DNA of 64,000 nucleotides from Pseudoalteromonas rhizosphaerae (GTDB lineage: Bacteria > Pseudomonadota > Gammaproteobacteria > Enterobacterales > Alteromonadaceae). Positions 1 to 10,120 of this stretch are shown here, one piece after another. The position numbers and the translations under genes were made by a program. The notes beneath the pieces are model-generated. The model was not told where the DNA came from and made no database searches. It saw nothing but the letters and a program-made list of their open reading frames with translations. Positions within the stretch are counted from its first letter, which is position 1, and each line of letters begins with the position of its first letter. Where the stretch lies: NCBI RefSeq assembly GCF_902498845.1, contig NZ_CABVLM010000003.1:248001-312000 (forward strand), given 5' to 3'.

Positions 1-48
1 TAAGCGAGCACGTGCTAATGGCTCATCATCAACTATGAGTACCTTCAT
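1..48 (-). CDS. LytTR-type response regulator, N-terminus only (cut by window edge)
   Basis: Sixteen codons are visible on the minus strand and read MKVLIVDDEPLARARL, the start of a receiver domain with the paired acidic residues (D7, D8) that bind Mg2+. The DDEPLAR pattern is typical of AlgR/LytR-family regulators, whose C-terminal LytTR DNA-binding domain would lie outside the window. Its ATG overlaps the stop of the adjacent LytS-type kinase gene by four bases (ATGA), so the two are translationally coupled and form a two-component pair. The family assignment rests on the partner kinase and on this short stretch; the output domain is not seen. Confidence 0.8.
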   Translation of the reverse strand, partial: MKVLIVDDEPLARARL

Positions 49-1085
49 GCTTGCTCCTTGGCATTATTAATAGCCAGGGGCAGCACTAACTTGACCCGAA
101 AAATATCACCTCGTGTTGTCATTGTCAGCTTTGCATGACCTTGATAATAAAGATCTAACCGCTGGCGAATATTATTCAGTGCCATACCATTTCCTGAGCG
201 TTTTTGCTGCTGCGACGAGATTGGGTTTTCAACTAAAATGACTAACGAGCGTTTACTAATATGTAACTCGACATAAATTATAGCGCCAGTCAATGAAGGC
301 TCAACACCGTGACAAACAGCATTCTCTAGCAGTGGTTGTAATGTTAAGCACGGAATAGTTATCTCTGGCAATTGCTCCGGTAATTGCCAGTTGACTTGTA
401 AACGATCAGCAAACCGCCAACTTTCAAGCGCAATATATTGCTGAGTCAGTGCTATTTCATCACTTAGTGCAGTCTCTTTCCCCACTCGCATTGCCGCTTG
501 AGATAATGCCGCGAGCGCTAAAATCGCTTGCTCTGCAGCTTGAGGATCATAATGTGTAAGCTCCGCTGCGGTATTGAGGCTGTTGTATAAAAAATGCGGA
601 CGAATACGTGCCTGTAAGGCATCTAGCTCTGCGCGAGCCAACGCATTAGTTTGCTGGTCTTTTTCAAAATGAATAGTTAAAAATTGAATAAATAATGCGG
701 TGACTAAAAAAGCGACTAATAAGTTTCTTAAAATAAACTGATAAGTATGTTGTTGTGCAATAAAGTCGCCTCCATAGGCCACTAACAATCCGCTGAAAAC
801 CGCCGTTGTAAGTAGTAATGAAGCCATTAAAGCACTTAATTGCCAAGGCTGACTCAAGTATGCAAGTGGTTTACGTAGTAAGTAAAGCCAAGTTAGACTA
901 GACAAAAATGTGAGATGTAAAAACAGGCTGATCCCGCCGAGGCGGATCCAAATATCATCCGCAGTTGCAGGAGCGAAAGCTAGTATAGTGGCGATAACTT
1001 GCGCAACGACTAAAATAGCAAGTACGCCGCGTTCTTTAAACAGCGCCGCAAAAAGCAAAGTATTGGTTTGCACCGACTTGCTCAT
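45..1085 (-). CDS. LytS/AlgZ-type membrane sensor histidine kinase
   Basis: Sensor kinase of the LytS/YehU/AlgZ type (His_kinase family), 346 residues. The first 140 residues hold about four hydrophobic segments (roughly 18-38, 48-70, 83-105, 118-140) and no large periplasmic domain, so the signal is probably sensed in the membrane. The phosphoacceptor is H164 in the motif RPHFLYNSLN. The ATP-binding part has LLENAVCHG (N255) and a glycine-rich GNGMALNNI stretch near 298-306, as is usual for this family. It overlaps the following response regulator start by four bases and begins 38 bp after ispH on the same strand, so it may be read from the ispH transcript. The stimulus cannot be told from the sequence. 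Confidence 0.92.
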   Translation of the reverse strand: MSKSVQTNTLLFAALFKERGVLAILVVAQVIATILAFAPATADDIWIRLGGISLFLHLTFLSSLTWLYLLRKPLAYLSQPWQLSALMASLLLTTAVFSGLLVAYGGDFIAQQHTYQFILRNLLVAFLVTALFIQFLTIHFEKDQQTNALARAELDALQARIRPHFLYNSLNTAAELTHYDPQAAEQAILALAALSQAAMRVGKETALSDEIALTQQYIALESWRFADRLQVNWQLPEQLPEITIPCLTLQPLLENAVCHGVEPSLTGAIIYVELHISKRSLVILVENPISSQQQKRSGNGMALNNIRQRLDLYYQGHAKLTMTTRGDIFRVKLVLPLAINNAKEQA

Positions 1086-1123
1086 TGCGCGCTCCTTAAA
1101 AATGTCCTGTCAGTACGCTAAGG

Positions 1124-2053
1124 TTAGCGTAGCTCAACGGGTACAGCAAATACGATATTTTCTACTTCGCCTGGGTTTTCAATAACCTGTTTACCGCCTA
1201 ATTCTTTAAGGCGGTTAATCACTTGTTGTACAAGCACTTCAGGGGCTGATGCACCCGCGGTAACACCAACCGCATTGACATTAGCAAACCATTGATCTTC
1301 AACATTACTGGCGTCATCAATTAAGTAAGCAACAGTACCCATTTTATCAGCAAGTTCACGTAACCGATTTGAATTTGAGCTATTTTTAGCACCAACAACT
1401 AATAACACATCTACTTTATCAGCTAAGTCACGTACCGCATCTTGGCGATTTTGTGTGGCGTAACAAATATCGTCTTTACGTGGGCCATCAATCGCTGGAA
1501 ACTTACTTCTTAAGCCATCTATAACATCTGCGGTATCATCTACCGATAATGTAGTTTGGCTACAATAAAATAAGTTATTTGGATTTTTCACGTTTAGTTT
1601 GGCAACATCTTCAGGCGTTTCAACTAAATAAATACCACCTTTAGCGTTATCGTATTGCCCCATGGTGCCTTCAACTTCAGGGTGACCATGATGACCAATT
1701 AAAATACACTCGATACCTTTACGACTAGCGCGGGTCACTTCCATATGCACTTTAGTGACCAATGGACATGTTGCATCAAATACTTTTAAATCTCGACGCT
1801 TAGCTTCACTGCGTACAGCTTGTGACACGCCATGGGCACTAAAAATAACAATGCTGTCGTCTGGCACTTGATCCAATTCTTCAACAAACACCGCACCACG
1901 TCTTTTCAAACCATCTACCACGTAGCGGTTATGGACAACTTCATGGCGCACATAGATCGGTTTTTCAAAGATATCTAACGCACGTTCAACGATACTAATC
2001 GCACGGTCGACTCCCGCACAAAAACCGCGCGGATTTGCCAATAAAATTTCCAT
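1124..2053 (-). CDS. ispH: 4-hydroxy-3-methylbut-2-enyl diphosphate reductase
   Basis: Last enzyme of the MEP isoprenoid pathway: it reduces HMBPP to IPP and DMAPP with a [4Fe-4S] cluster in the cytoplasm. The 309 residues carry the three cluster cysteines at the family positions C12 ([12 protein letters not shown]), C96 (DATCPLV) and C197 ([10 protein letters not shown]), and the catalytic glutamate E126 in HPEVEGT. Length and start match the family. The ATG shares one base with the stop of fkpB, and the order lspA-fkpB-ispH is the same as in E. coli, so it is probably the distal gene of the ileS operon. Confidence 0.98.
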   Translation of the reverse strand: MEILLANPRGFCAGVDRAISIVERALDIFEKPIYVRHEVVHNRYVVDGLKRRGAVFVEELDQVPDDSIVIFSAHGVSQAVRSEAKRRDLKVFDATCPLVTKVHMEVTRASRKGIECILIGHHGHPEVEGTMGQYDNAKGGIYLVETPEDVAKLNVKNPNNLFYCSQTTLSVDDTADVIDGLRSKFPAIDGPRKDDICYATQNRQDAVRDLADKVDVLLVVGAKNSSNSNRLRELADKMGTVAYLIDDASNVEDQWFANVNAVGVTAGASAPEVLVQQVINRLKELGGKQVIENPGEVENIVFAVPVELR

Positions 2054-2493
2054 TACCCGTTCACCTCTAAAATATCAACTTCAAAAGTTAAACGTTGACC
2101 TGCAAGCGGATGATTAAAATCGATGGTCACAGACTCACCCTGCACTTCACGAACAACTCCTGGTAATTCGGTACCATCAGGTTGAGTAAACGCAATAATA
2201 GAGCCAATTTTTGCCGGCGTTTCTGGGCCAAACTTACTACGGTCTACATAGTAAATATTATCTGGGTTTGGTTGACCAAAAGCATCTTCTGGCTCAAGTT
2301 CAAATGACTTGCTGTCACCAGACGCTAAACCAAATAAGCATTTTTCAAAGTTAGCCGTTAGACTACCATCACCCATCGTTAATTTTGCAGGCTTATTATG
2401 CACTTTGGTTGAATCTGCCGCAGAGCCATCCGATAGCTTAATTGAGAAATGAAAAATAACCTCTGATTTTTCACCTATAACTGCTTGGCTCAT
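2053..2493 (-). CDS. fkpB: FKBP-type peptidyl-prolyl isomerase (SlpA/FkpB)
   Basis: Cytoplasmic SlyD-like FKBP isomerase, 146 residues, that catalyses cis-trans isomerisation of proline bonds and has chaperone activity. The pattern of an interrupted FKBP domain with an insert-in-flap region is visible: an N-terminal strand ending in [11 protein letters not shown], the [20 protein letters not shown] segment, then [12 protein letters not shown], then the C-terminal [15 protein letters not shown] stretch. The SlyD metal-binding histidine tail is absent, as expected for SlpA. Its start overlaps the lspA stop by four bases and its stop overlaps the ispH start by one base, so translation is coupled throughout the cluster. 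Confidence 0.95.
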   Translation of the reverse strand: MSQAVIGEKSEVIFHFSIKLSDGSAADSTKVHNKPAKLTMGDGSLTANFEKCLFGLASGDSKSFELEPEDAFGQPNPDNIYYVDRSKFGPETPAKIGSIIAFTQPDGTELPGVVREVQGESVTIDFNHPLAGQRLTFEVDILEVNG

Positions 2494-2990
2494 GCTTTTT
2501 GCTCCTTAGGACTTTCGCCAGTAAAGGCATCAAATAATAATAATGCGGCACCAATACAAATCGCACTGTCGGCAATATTGAACGCAGGGAAATTCCAGCT
2601 TTCATAATAAAAGTGTAGAAAGTCAATCACATAACCATGGCTGATACGGTCATATAAGTTGCCAATTGCGCCCGCTAATACTAACGAATAAGCACTGCAT
2701 AAAATTTTATTAGTGGCAGGTAAACGCTTTAGCCACCAGATCAATAATACGCTGATTGAAATAGCAATAACGCTTAAAAACCAACGTTGCCAACCACCCG
2801 CTTCACTTAAAAAACTAAAAGCTGCGCCATAGTTATGAACATAGGTTAGATTGAAAAATGGCAATATATCAATTGATTCGCGTAAATTCATGGTTTTAAC
2901 AACCAGTGTTTTACTGGCAAAGTCTGCTACTAAAAGTAGCAAACTTAACCAAAGCCACACTAAACCACTTTTTTGGGCTAGTTTGCTCAC
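2490..2990 (-). CDS. lspA: Lipoprotein signal peptidase (signal peptidase II)
   Basis: Inner-membrane aspartyl protease, 166 residues, that removes signal peptides from diacylglyceryl-modified prolipoproteins. Four hydrophobic segments are apparent. The conserved boxes are present: the NYGAAFSFL loop near 53-61, GAIGNLYDRISHGYVIDF near 107-124 and FNIADSA near 137-143. The catalytic aspartates should be D123 and D141. It lies nine bases after ileS and overlaps fkpB. The window contains several genes with clear lipoboxes that would be its substrates. Confidence 0.97.
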   Translation of the reverse strand: MSKLAQKSGLVWLWLSLLLLVADFASKTLVVKTMNLRESIDILPFFNLTYVHNYGAAFSFLSEAGGWQRWFLSVIAISISVLLIWWLKRLPATNKILCSAYSLVLAGAIGNLYDRISHGYVIDFLHFYYESWNFPAFNIADSAICIGAALLLFDAFTGESPKEQKA

Positions 2991-2999
2991 TTCCTACTC

Positions 3000-5828
3000 C
3001 TATGCGAATTGGCGTGTTTCGCCTTCGCCATCTACGTTGCTAACACAACGACCACAAATTTCTGGATGCGCAGGATTTGCACCTACATCATCACAGTAAT
3101 GCCAACAACGTTCGCACTTTTGTGCATCGGTAGCTGATACGCTGATGTATAAGCCTTCAATTTCAGTTGTTTGAGTTGCATCTGGTTGTGCATCAACAGC
3201 TGTAACAGTAACGTTAGATGTTAAGAATACAAAGCGAAGCTCATCACCCAAAGCTGCTAATTTAGCTGCAAGCTCTGCATTGGCAAAAATATTCACATTA
3301 GCTTGTAGTGTCGCACCGATCACGTCTTCTTTACGTGCACCTTCTAACACACGGTTTACTTCATCACGCACAGTAAGAATCGTTAACCAATCGTCATTAC
3401 TAAACTGGCCTTCGCCAACCGCTTTTAAGCCATCATACCAAACTGAGGTAAACACATATTGGTCACGCTCACCTGGCAGTGCTTGCCAAATCTCTTGCGC
3501 GGTAAAGCTCATGATTGGCGCCATCCAGCGCGTCATAGCTTCGGCAATATGATATAGAGCTGTTTGACATGAACGACGGGCATGACTATCGCTTTTCGCT
3601 GTGTATTGACGGTCTTTGATCACATCTAAATAGAATGAACCAAGCTCACCAGTACAGAAATTCATTAGCTTTTGCGTTACTTGGAGCATTTGGTAACTTT
3701 CGTAAGCCGCCAAAATTTCATCTTGTAATTGCGCCGCACGGCCAACAATCCAACGATCAAGTTCAACCATGTCATCAATAGCTACTTGGTCAGTTTTAGG
3801 ATCAAAACCGCTTAAGTTAGCGAGTAAGTAACGGCTAGTGTTACGAATACGACGGTAGCGATCCGCAGAACGGTTGAAGATTTCATCTGATACGGTCATT
3901 TCTGCAGTGTAATCAGTTGAAGCAACCCACAAGCGTAAAATATCTGCACCGAGTTTATTCATCACATTCTGTGGTGAAATAACGTTACCTAGCGATTTTG
4001 ACATCTTACGGCCGTTTTCATCCACAGTGAAACCGTGAGTTAGCACTTGACGATATGGTGCATGACCATTAATTGCCACTGACGTCATCATTGATGACAT
4101 AAACCAACCGCGGTGTTGATCTGAGCCTTCTAAGTATAAATCAGCTGGACCAACTAAATCTTCGCGAGCATCAACCACACAGGCGTGCGTTACACCAGAA
4201 TCAAACCATACATCTAATGTATCTTGCACTTTCATGTATTGCTGAGCATCAGCTTCACCAAGTAAAGTTGCAGGCTCTAAGTCATACCATGCTTGAATAC
4301 CGGATTTTTCAACCAGCAGGGCTGCTTTTTCAATCAAAGCTTGAGTATCAGGATGAAGAGCACCGGTGTCTTTATCAACAAACAGTGCAATTGGAACACC
4401 CCAGGTACGTTGACGCGAAATACACCAATCCGGGCGACCTTCAACCATGTTTGCTATGCGGCTTTCGCCCCATTCTGGCAACCACTGAGTGTTTTTAATC
4501 TCTTTTAATGAATCTTGGCGCAAATTAGCTTGATCCATACTAATGAACCACTGCGGCGTTGCACGGAAAATAATTGGCGTTTTATGACGCCAGCAATGCG
4601 GGTAACTGTGCGTTAAGGCATGGTGATGCATAAGCGCATTACGCTCAGTCAGCACATCAACTACACTCGCATTGGCTTTGAATACATGTTGACCTGCAAA
4701 AAGCTCAGTGTCAGGTAAATAAACACCATTTGCACCAACCGGGTTAGCCACCTCTAAGCCGTATTGTAGACCTGCCACGAAATCTTCTTGACCGTGGCCA
4801 GGTGCTGTATGCACGATACCCGTACCAGAATCAGTAGTAACATGATCGGCCACAATCACTGGTACATTAAAATCATAAAATGGATGCGCCACTTGTAAAT
4901 TTTCAAGTGCTGAACCCGTTACATAACCTAATACGTGAAAGTGCTTAAAGCCGTAGCGATCCATTGCATCTTTAACTAGCTCTGACCCTATAATCAAACG
5001 CTGCTGCGCGCCTTCATCATCAACTTGCACTAAGGCATATTCTAGTTCAGCATGTACGGCAACCGCACGGTTAGCTGGCAGTGTCCATGGTGTAGTTGTC
5101 CAGATCACTGTACTGACTGTACCTTTACCTTCATGATCGGCTTTTAAATCAAAGGCACTAACAACGGCCGCTTGATCAACAAACTCAAAACGCACATCAA
5201 TCGCTGGTGATTGCTTATCTTGATATTCAACCTCAGCCTCGGCCAAAGCAGAACCACAATCAGTACACCAATGCACAGGCTTTGCGCCTTTGTGTAAATG
5301 GCCTTTTTCGATGATACGTCCAAGCACACGAATTGCGTTTGCTTCGAAGTCAAAATTCATGGTTAAGTAAGGCTTATCCCAATCAGCAAATACGCCTAAA
5401 CGTTTAAAATCAACTTTTTGGCCTTCAACTTGTTTTTTAGCGTATTCACGACATTTCTCACGGAATTCTGCAGCCGTGACTTTCACGCCTGGCTTACCCA
5501 CTTTTTTCTCTACCATTAATTCAATCGGTAGACCATGGCAATCCCAACCAGGTACGTAAGGCGCATCAAAATCAGATAAGGTTTTTGATTTAACAATAAT
5601 ATCTTTTAGAATTTTATTTACTGAATGACCTAAATGGATATCGCCGTTCGCATACGGAGGGCCGTCATGCAAAATAAAGGTTTTTTTACCTTTCTTAGCG
5701 TTGCGAATTTGACCGTACAGGTCGTCTTCATACCATGTCTTAAGCATTTTTGGCTCACGTTGTGCCAAATTGCCGCGCATTGGAAACGTCGTTTCCGGTA
5801 AATTCAAAGTATGCTTGTAGTCGCTCAT
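3000..5828 (-). CDS. ileS: Isoleucyl-tRNA synthetase
   Basis: Class I aminoacyl-tRNA synthetase of 942 residues that charges tRNA-Ile. The HIGH signature is [11 protein letters not shown] at residues 58-68, and the KMSKS signature lies in [10 protein letters not shown] near residue 600. The connective editing domain contains the conserved [14 protein letters not shown] stretch. The C-terminal zinc finger has C905, C908, C925 and C928 in CERC...CGRC, which marks the bacterial short-tailed form. It sits between ribF (25 bp upstream) and lspA (9 bp downstream), the standard gammaproteobacterial order. Confidence 0.99.
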   Translation of the reverse strand: MSDYKHTLNLPETTFPMRGNLAQREPKMLKTWYEDDLYGQIRNAKKGKKTFILHDGPPYANGDIHLGHSVNKILKDIIVKSKTLSDFDAPYVPGWDCHGLPIELMVEKKVGKPGVKVTAAEFREKCREYAKKQVEGQKVDFKRLGVFADWDKPYLTMNFDFEANAIRVLGRIIEKGHLHKGAKPVHWCTDCGSALAEAEVEYQDKQSPAIDVRFEFVDQAAVVSAFDLKADHEGKGTVSTVIWTTTPWTLPANRAVAVHAELEYALVQVDDEGAQQRLIIGSELVKDAMDRYGFKHFHVLGYVTGSALENLQVAHPFYDFNVPVIVADHVTTDSGTGIVHTAPGHGQEDFVAGLQYGLEVANPVGANGVYLPDTELFAGQHVFKANASVVDVLTERNALMHHHALTHSYPHCWRHKTPIIFRATPQWFISMDQANLRQDSLKEIKNTQWLPEWGESRIANMVEGRPDWCISRQRTWGVPIALFVDKDTGALHPDTQALIEKAALLVEKSGIQAWYDLEPATLLGEADAQQYMKVQDTLDVWFDSGVTHACVVDAREDLVGPADLYLEGSDQHRGWFMSSMMTSVAINGHAPYRQVLTHGFTVDENGRKMSKSLGNVISPQNVMNKLGADILRLWVASTDYTAEMTVSDEIFNRSADRYRRIRNTSRYLLANLSGFDPKTDQVAIDDMVELDRWIVGRAAQLQDEILAAYESYQMLQVTQKLMNFCTGELGSFYLDVIKDRQYTAKSDSHARRSCQTALYHIAEAMTRWMAPIMSFTAQEIWQALPGERDQYVFTSVWYDGLKAVGEGQFSNDDWLTILTVRDEVNRVLEGARKEDVIGATLQANVNIFANAELAAKLAALGDELRFVFLTSNVTVTAVDAQPDATQTTEIEGLYISVSATDAQKCERCWHYCDDVGANPAHPEICGRCVSNVDGEGETRQFA

Positions 5829-5853
5829 TAATCCTAGTTTCCGTATCGGCTAC

Positions 5854-6780
5854 CTAATTTAAACCAAAACACTGTTTAGCGGCAGCAACATCAGTTGCTA
5901 TTTGTGCCGTCAATTGTGTTAATGTCTCGAATTTTTTCTCATCGCGAAGCTTTTTAATTAACTCCACGTGCATAAACTGTCCATAAATATCTTGCGCAAA
6001 GTCGAACAGATGAACTTCTAATAATGCGCGTGTTCCATTAAATGTGGGTTTGTTGCCAATATTTGCAACCCCATACACTGTTTTATCGTTTAACGTTACT
6101 TGTACCGCAAACACCCCATTTACAGGGCATACTTGCCGCTTTAACGCAATATTTGCAGTCCTAAACCCTAATTCACGACCGCGTTTCCAGCCATGGATCA
6201 CTCGCCCTGATATTGCGTAATCATGACCTAGCATCGCTTTGGCTTGCGCTAACTGACCTTCAGCTAATGCTTGGCGGATCAAGGTGCTGCTTACTCTAGC
6301 ATTTAATTGCCGAAAACTCGCGGTGCTTTTTACATCCATATGAGCCGCGAGGCCCATTTTTTTTAGTAAATTAAAGTCACCTTGACGTCTTTTGCCAAAG
6401 CGAAAATCATCACCTACGGTTAGCGCTTTGACACCCAACTTGTTGATCAGTATTTCTGTCACAAATTGCTCAGCTTGCATATTGGCAAATTGCTGATTAA
6501 AACTAATACAAATTACCCGTTCAACGCCTAACTTTGCTAACAGACCTAGCTTATCGCGTAACCGCGTTAATCGAGCTGGCGCATTATCTTTGGCAAAAAA
6601 CTCTTGTGGCTGAGGCTCAAATAACATTACCGTACTCGGTAAGTTATATTTTTTAGCGTCATTGAGTAATCCATTGAGTACTTCACCATGACCTAAGTGC
6701 ACACCATCAAAATTACCAATGGTCAACACACAACCATAATGCTGTGTGCGAATATTGTGGATACCTCTAATTAACTCCAT
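5854..6780 (-). CDS. ribF: Bifunctional riboflavin kinase / FAD synthetase
   Basis: Makes FMN and then FAD from riboflavin and ATP in the cytoplasm; 308 residues, the usual length. The N-terminal nucleotidyltransferase domain has the GNFDGVHLGH motif at 22-31 and ISSTxxR-like SSTLIRQAL in its last third. The C-terminal riboflavin kinase domain has GRVIHGWKRGRELGFRTANI, the GVANIGNKPTF turn and EVHLFDF. It is followed 25 bp later by ileS in the same direction and preceded 109 bp upstream by murJ, so it probably heads or joins the ileS-lspA-fkpB-ispH operon. Confidence 0.98.
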   Translation of the reverse strand: MELIRGIHNIRTQHYGCVLTIGNFDGVHLGHGEVLNGLLNDAKKYNLPSTVMLFEPQPQEFFAKDNAPARLTRLRDKLGLLAKLGVERVICISFNQQFANMQAEQFVTEILINKLGVKALTVGDDFRFGKRRQGDFNLLKKMGLAAHMDVKSTASFRQLNARVSSTLIRQALAEGQLAQAKAMLGHDYAISGRVIHGWKRGRELGFRTANIALKRQVCPVNGVFAVQVTLNDKTVYGVANIGNKPTFNGTRALLEVHLFDFAQDIYGQFMHVELIKKLRDEKKFETLTQLTAQIATDVAAAKQCFGLN

Positions 6781-6889
6781 GCCACCTAATGCCTTTGTAA
6801 GCGTTATGTACCGAGTAAAATTTCACTTGGGTTACAGAATCACCGATTATACCCAAACCACCTCAAGATGCGAGTTTCAGTTGATTTTT

Positions 6890-8470
6890 TTAGTCTGATT
6901 GAGCACTAACAACGTTTTTTATGGTATTTAGTCTTACCCCGAGTAAAAACAACACTAAAAAGTACACCCCCCCTGCCAGAGCGAGTAAACCTATCAATAA
7001 AACAACTTGCTCACTAAAATGCCACTGACGCCATAAAAACTGTGTCGCAGCGTACCAAACTACAGCCCCCATCAATAAGGCGGCGAGCAAACATTTGCAG
7101 GTAAACAATAAACTAAAACGCGAAAACTGATAAACCTGCTCTTTGCTTAATTGACGATAAAGCAGATACGCATTACAACTGGCCGACATTGAAGTCGCAA
7201 GCGCCAATCCTAAGTAACCTATAAACGGTGCTAACATAATATTAAAGACCATGTTCAACACCAGCGTAATAATGCCAATACGCACCGGAGTTTTAGTGTC
7301 TTGACGAGCATAAAATCCCGGCGCTAAAACTTTGATCAACATAAAACTGACAAGCCCAACAGAGTAAGCCATCACCCCTAAACTCACGGCCTGAACATGA
7401 TCGACATCCCCTTGACTAAATGCGCCATGATCAAATAATACAGAGATGATTAACGGGCTAATGATCATCAAACCAATCGTCGCAGGTAAGCCTAAAAAGA
7501 TCACAAACCGCACTCCCCAATCTAAGGTGTGCTGAAAATCGCTGCTTTTTTCGCTGCTATGTAATTTAGATAGCGCAGGTAAAATAACCGTCGCGATACC
7601 AATGCCAAATAACCCCAGTGGAAATTCGATTAGCCGGTCAGAATAATATAACCAAGCAATTGACCCTGTCATTAACAATGACGCAATCATGGTATCAAGC
7701 AGTAGATTAATTTGACTAATAGATACCCCAAACAAAGCCGGTAACATTAACTTACGGACTTTTTTTACATTTTCGTCCTGCCAGGCCCAACGTGGTTTAC
7801 TGAGCATTTTCGCTCGGTACAGAAACGGCAATTGAAACAATAACTGCACCACTCCACCGACAAACACACCAATAGCTAGCGAATAAGCACCAACCGAGAA
7901 TTTATCGTGTAATAAGATTGCACAGGCAATAATCGAAATATTCAACAGCACTGGCGTAAAGGCCGCAACAGCAAAACGATTATAAACATTCATCACCGCG
8001 CCACTGAGTGCAACAAGACTTACAAAAAATAAATAAGGGAACGTTAGCTTAAGTAAACTACTGGCTAATACAAATTTTTCACCGTCTGGGCCACCTTGCC
8101 ACCACTCAATAAACCACCCAGTACCAAATAGTGCTGCAATAATTGGCGATGCAATTACACCGATTATAGTTACAACCAATAAAATAGTACCAAGTGTGCC
8201 AGCGGCTTGAGCAACAAACAGCCTGACTTTGTTGTCTCCTTGTTGCTGTTTGATTTCCGACAAAACGGGCACAAATGCTTGCGCAAATGCCCCTTCAGCA
8301 AATAAGCGGCGTAAAAAGTTGGGAATGCGATTAGCAAATAAAAAAACGTCGGCGGCAGCACCTGCGCCAAGTAAATTTGCGACAACAGCATCTCGCACTA
8401 ATCCTAAAACACGCGATATCATTGTCATTGCACTTACAATCATACCGGAACGAAATAATCCTTTTGCCAC
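6890..8470 (-). CDS. murJ: Lipid II flippase MurJ
   Basis: Integral membrane protein of 526 residues with about 14 hydrophobic segments, the MviN/MurJ branch of the MOP superfamily, which flips the peptidoglycan precursor lipid II to the periplasm. Characteristic stretches are SRVLGLVRDAVVA near 19-31, the FRRLFAEGAFAQAFVPV stretch near the end of the first hydrophobic block, and a central QINLLLDTMIASLL segment. It lies upstream of ribF on the same strand and is divergent from rpsT, a neighbourhood also seen in other gammaproteobacteria. Confidence 0.97.
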   Translation of the reverse strand: MAKGLFRSGMIVSAMTMISRVLGLVRDAVVANLLGAGAAADVFLFANRIPNFLRRLFAEGAFAQAFVPVLSEIKQQQGDNKVRLFVAQAAGTLGTILLVVTIIGVIASPIIAALFGTGWFIEWWQGGPDGEKFVLASSLLKLTFPYLFFVSLVALSGAVMNVYNRFAVAAFTPVLLNISIIACAILLHDKFSVGAYSLAIGVFVGGVVQLLFQLPFLYRAKMLSKPRWAWQDENVKKVRKLMLPALFGVSISQINLLLDTMIASLLMTGSIAWLYYSDRLIEFPLGLFGIGIATVILPALSKLHSSEKSSDFQHTLDWGVRFVIFLGLPATIGLMIISPLIISVLFDHGAFSQGDVDHVQAVSLGVMAYSVGLVSFMLIKVLAPGFYARQDTKTPVRIGIITLVLNMVFNIMLAPFIGYLGLALATSMSASCNAYLLYRQLSKEQVYQFSRFSLLFTCKCLLAALLMGAVVWYAATQFLWRQWHFSEQVVLLIGLLALAGGVYFLVLFLLGVRLNTIKNVVSAQSD

Positions 8471-8649
8471 ACTAAACCTGCTTTAAAACCAACGATAAAA
8501 CCAATTATGCCACAGTCTTTTTTATAAATCGCTCTAAAGCACTAGGCTGAACTCACCGCCTTTGTTACAATAGCGGTATTAACTGTGCTAGAGCGGCAAA
8601 TTGATGTTCGTTATATAGGAGCAGTTTTTCTTGGTATGTCAAATTTTTA

Positions 8650-8678
8650 TTGACATTCACGATTAAAAAAGGCATATT
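8650..8678 (+). promoter_or_regulatory. Sigma-70 promoter for rpsT
   Basis: TTGACA at 8650-8655 is a perfect -35 element. After a 17-bp spacer comes CATATT at 8673-8678 as the -10 element. It sits about 48 bp before the rpsT start codon and is the best core promoter I can see in the 255-bp murJ-rpsT gap. A second possible -10 (TACAAT near 8564) lies further upstream without a clear -35. Confidence 0.65.
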
Positions 8679-8725
8679 CCACGGCCTTTAAATTAAGCTT
8701 ATTTTAAGATTGTTAGGAGCAAACC

Positions 8726-8986
8726 TTGGCTAACATCAAGTCTGCAAAAAAACGCGCTATCACTAGCGAAAAAAACCGTCAGCATAACGCAAGCCGTCGT
8801 TCAATGATGCGTACATACTTCAAAAAAGTAGTTGTTGCTATTGAAGCGGGCGACAAGGAAGCTGCACAGCAAGCTTTCGCAGTTGCTACACCTATTTTAG
8901 ACCGTTATGCAACTAAAGGTCTAATTCACAAAAACAAAGCAGCTCGTCATAAGAGCCGCATAGCAGCTAAGATCAAAGCGCTATAA
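8726..8986 (+). CDS. rpsT: 30S ribosomal protein S20
   Basis: Small basic ribosomal protein of 86 residues that binds 16S rRNA. It begins [18 protein letters not shown], the canonical S20 N-terminus, and is rich in Lys, Arg and Ala throughout. The start codon is TTG, not ATG: it follows TAGGAGC with good spacing and no in-frame ATG fits the family N-terminus. E. coli rpsT also starts with UUG, where the weak start takes part in translational autoregulation by S20, so the same control is likely here. It is transcribed alone, between a sigma-70 promoter and a strong terminator. Confidence 0.98.
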   Translation: MANIKSAKKRAITSEKNRQHNASRRSMMRTYFKKVVVAIEAGDKEAAQQAFAVATPILDRYATKGLIHKNKAARHKSRIAAKIKAL

Positions 8987-9005
8987 TTTGTTTTTGCTAG
9001 AATAT

Positions 9006-9032
9006 AAAAAACCGGTCTTGACCGGTTTTTTT
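9006..9032 (+). terminator. Rho-independent terminator of rpsT
   Basis: Perfect hairpin AAAAAACCGGT - CTTG - ACCGGTTTTTT starting 19 bp after the rpsT stop and ending in a run of seven T. Flanking A and T runs make it usable from both sides, so it can also stop transcripts from the convergent receiver gene. Confidence 0.93.
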
Positions 9033-9078
9033 ATATCTATCATTTAACGCTTAAAATTATTTAAACACTGTTGTTGCG

Positions 9079-9462
9079 TTAAACAACGTCTAATTCTGGA
9101 TAAAACTTTTTCAACATTGCCGCTATTTTCTTCGGTGTAAATGGTTTTACCACAAATCCTTTAGCCCCTTTATCGATTGCATCTTTAACATTCTCAACCG
9201 TTGAGTGAGCCGATACCATAACGACATTAGTTTGTGGGTTTATTTCATTGATCTGCGCGATAATCTCTTTACCATCACCGTCTGGCAACTCAATATCTAA
9301 AAAAATAATATTATAATCGGCCGCTTGGCAAGCACTTATACATTGCGCAGCTGTCGACGCTTCTCTAACATTTTCAATACCTAAGTGCATTAATGTTTGA
9401 TGGAGAAAGCTGCGCACTGTTCCCACATCATCCACTATTAAAATTGAAAGCTGCGTATTCAT
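9079..9462 (-). CDS. Stand-alone CheY-like receiver protein
   Basis: Single-domain response regulator, 127 residues, with no output domain. All receiver residues are in place: acidic pair D11/D12, phosphoacceptor D56 in FLDIELPDGDG, S84 in MVSAHS and K106 in VVKPFTP. Such proteins act by protein-protein contact, for example in chemotaxis, phosphorelays or c-di-GMP circuits. No kinase or chemotaxis gene lies next to it, so its partner is unknown. It is transcribed toward the rpsT terminator. Confidence 0.9.
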   Translation of the reverse strand: MNTQLSILIVDDVGTVRSFLHQTLMHLGIENVREASTAAQCISACQAADYNIIFLDIELPDGDGKEIIAQINEINPQTNVVMVSAHSTVENVKDAIDKGAKGFVVKPFTPKKIAAMLKKFYPELDVV

Positions 9463-9571
9463 TGTTGATCCCCGTAGGTTATGAACTAGGTTTAAGTTAT
9501 TATGCTTAATAACTTTTCTAATTTAATAATCTCATTATAGAGAGCTCTGCTTAAAAGGCCAGATTTGCTTT

Positions 9572-10021
9572 ATGTCAAATAATATAAAAAAACAATCCTT
9601 GCTAGGAAAAACGCCTCAACGAAAAAAACCAACGGCACCAACTAACAAGCGAAAAGCGCCTGCTCAGGCAAACGTCACGCAAGCACAAACACAAACTGCT
9701 AGTAGTGAATTAGCTGAAACAAAAAAAAGCCGCACAGGCATTATTGTAGCGGGTGTTATTGTGTTTACTATTTTAGTTATCCCCAAACCACAGTTATTAA
9801 CCTATGAAAAATTAGGATTAGTAACGCAAAGTGTATATTGGCCGGGACTGTTTGGTTATGGCGCCATGTTATTTGACTCAAATTTGCAGCCAAATGCCGA
9901 TTTAGCGCGTAATAGCCTTTATTTATGTCAAAACAATAAGCAACCAGATACTTGTCAAAAATATCGAGTAACCGAACAAGCCGGCTTTTTTTCTGCATTA
10001 CAAAAATTAATTTTGGATTAA
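9572..10021 (+). CDS. Single-pass membrane protein of unknown function
   Basis: I do not recognise the family. The 149-residue product has a basic, low-complexity N-terminus (residues 1-53, rich in Lys, Gln, Thr, Ala and Pro), one hydrophobic segment at about 56-70, and a C-terminal region with two cysteines (LYLCQNNKQPDTCQKY). The N-terminus is probably cytoplasmic and the C-terminal part periplasmic, where the cysteines could form a disulfide. It is followed about 100 bp later by another small membrane protein gene. Confidence 0.6.
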   Translation: MSNNIKKQSLLGKTPQRKKPTAPTNKRKAPAQANVTQAQTQTASSELAETKKSRTGIIVAGVIVFTILVIPKPQLLTYEKLGLVTQSVYWPGLFGYGAMLFDSNLQPNADLARNSLYLCQNNKQPDTCQKYRVTEQAGFFSALQKLILD

Positions 10022-10120
10022 AAAAACTAATCTGAAAATATAAAATTACTTGGTTGAAAGGTGCGCAAAATATCAACATAATGGCGCTCCTTTTTTCAAC
10101 ACTTGAACAACGATACAACC

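Noticed and set aside
910-1185. Plus-strand open frame opposite the LytS-type kinase
   Set aside because: It lies against a clearly real gene, spans the kinase-ispH junction and has a composition typical of antisense shadows.
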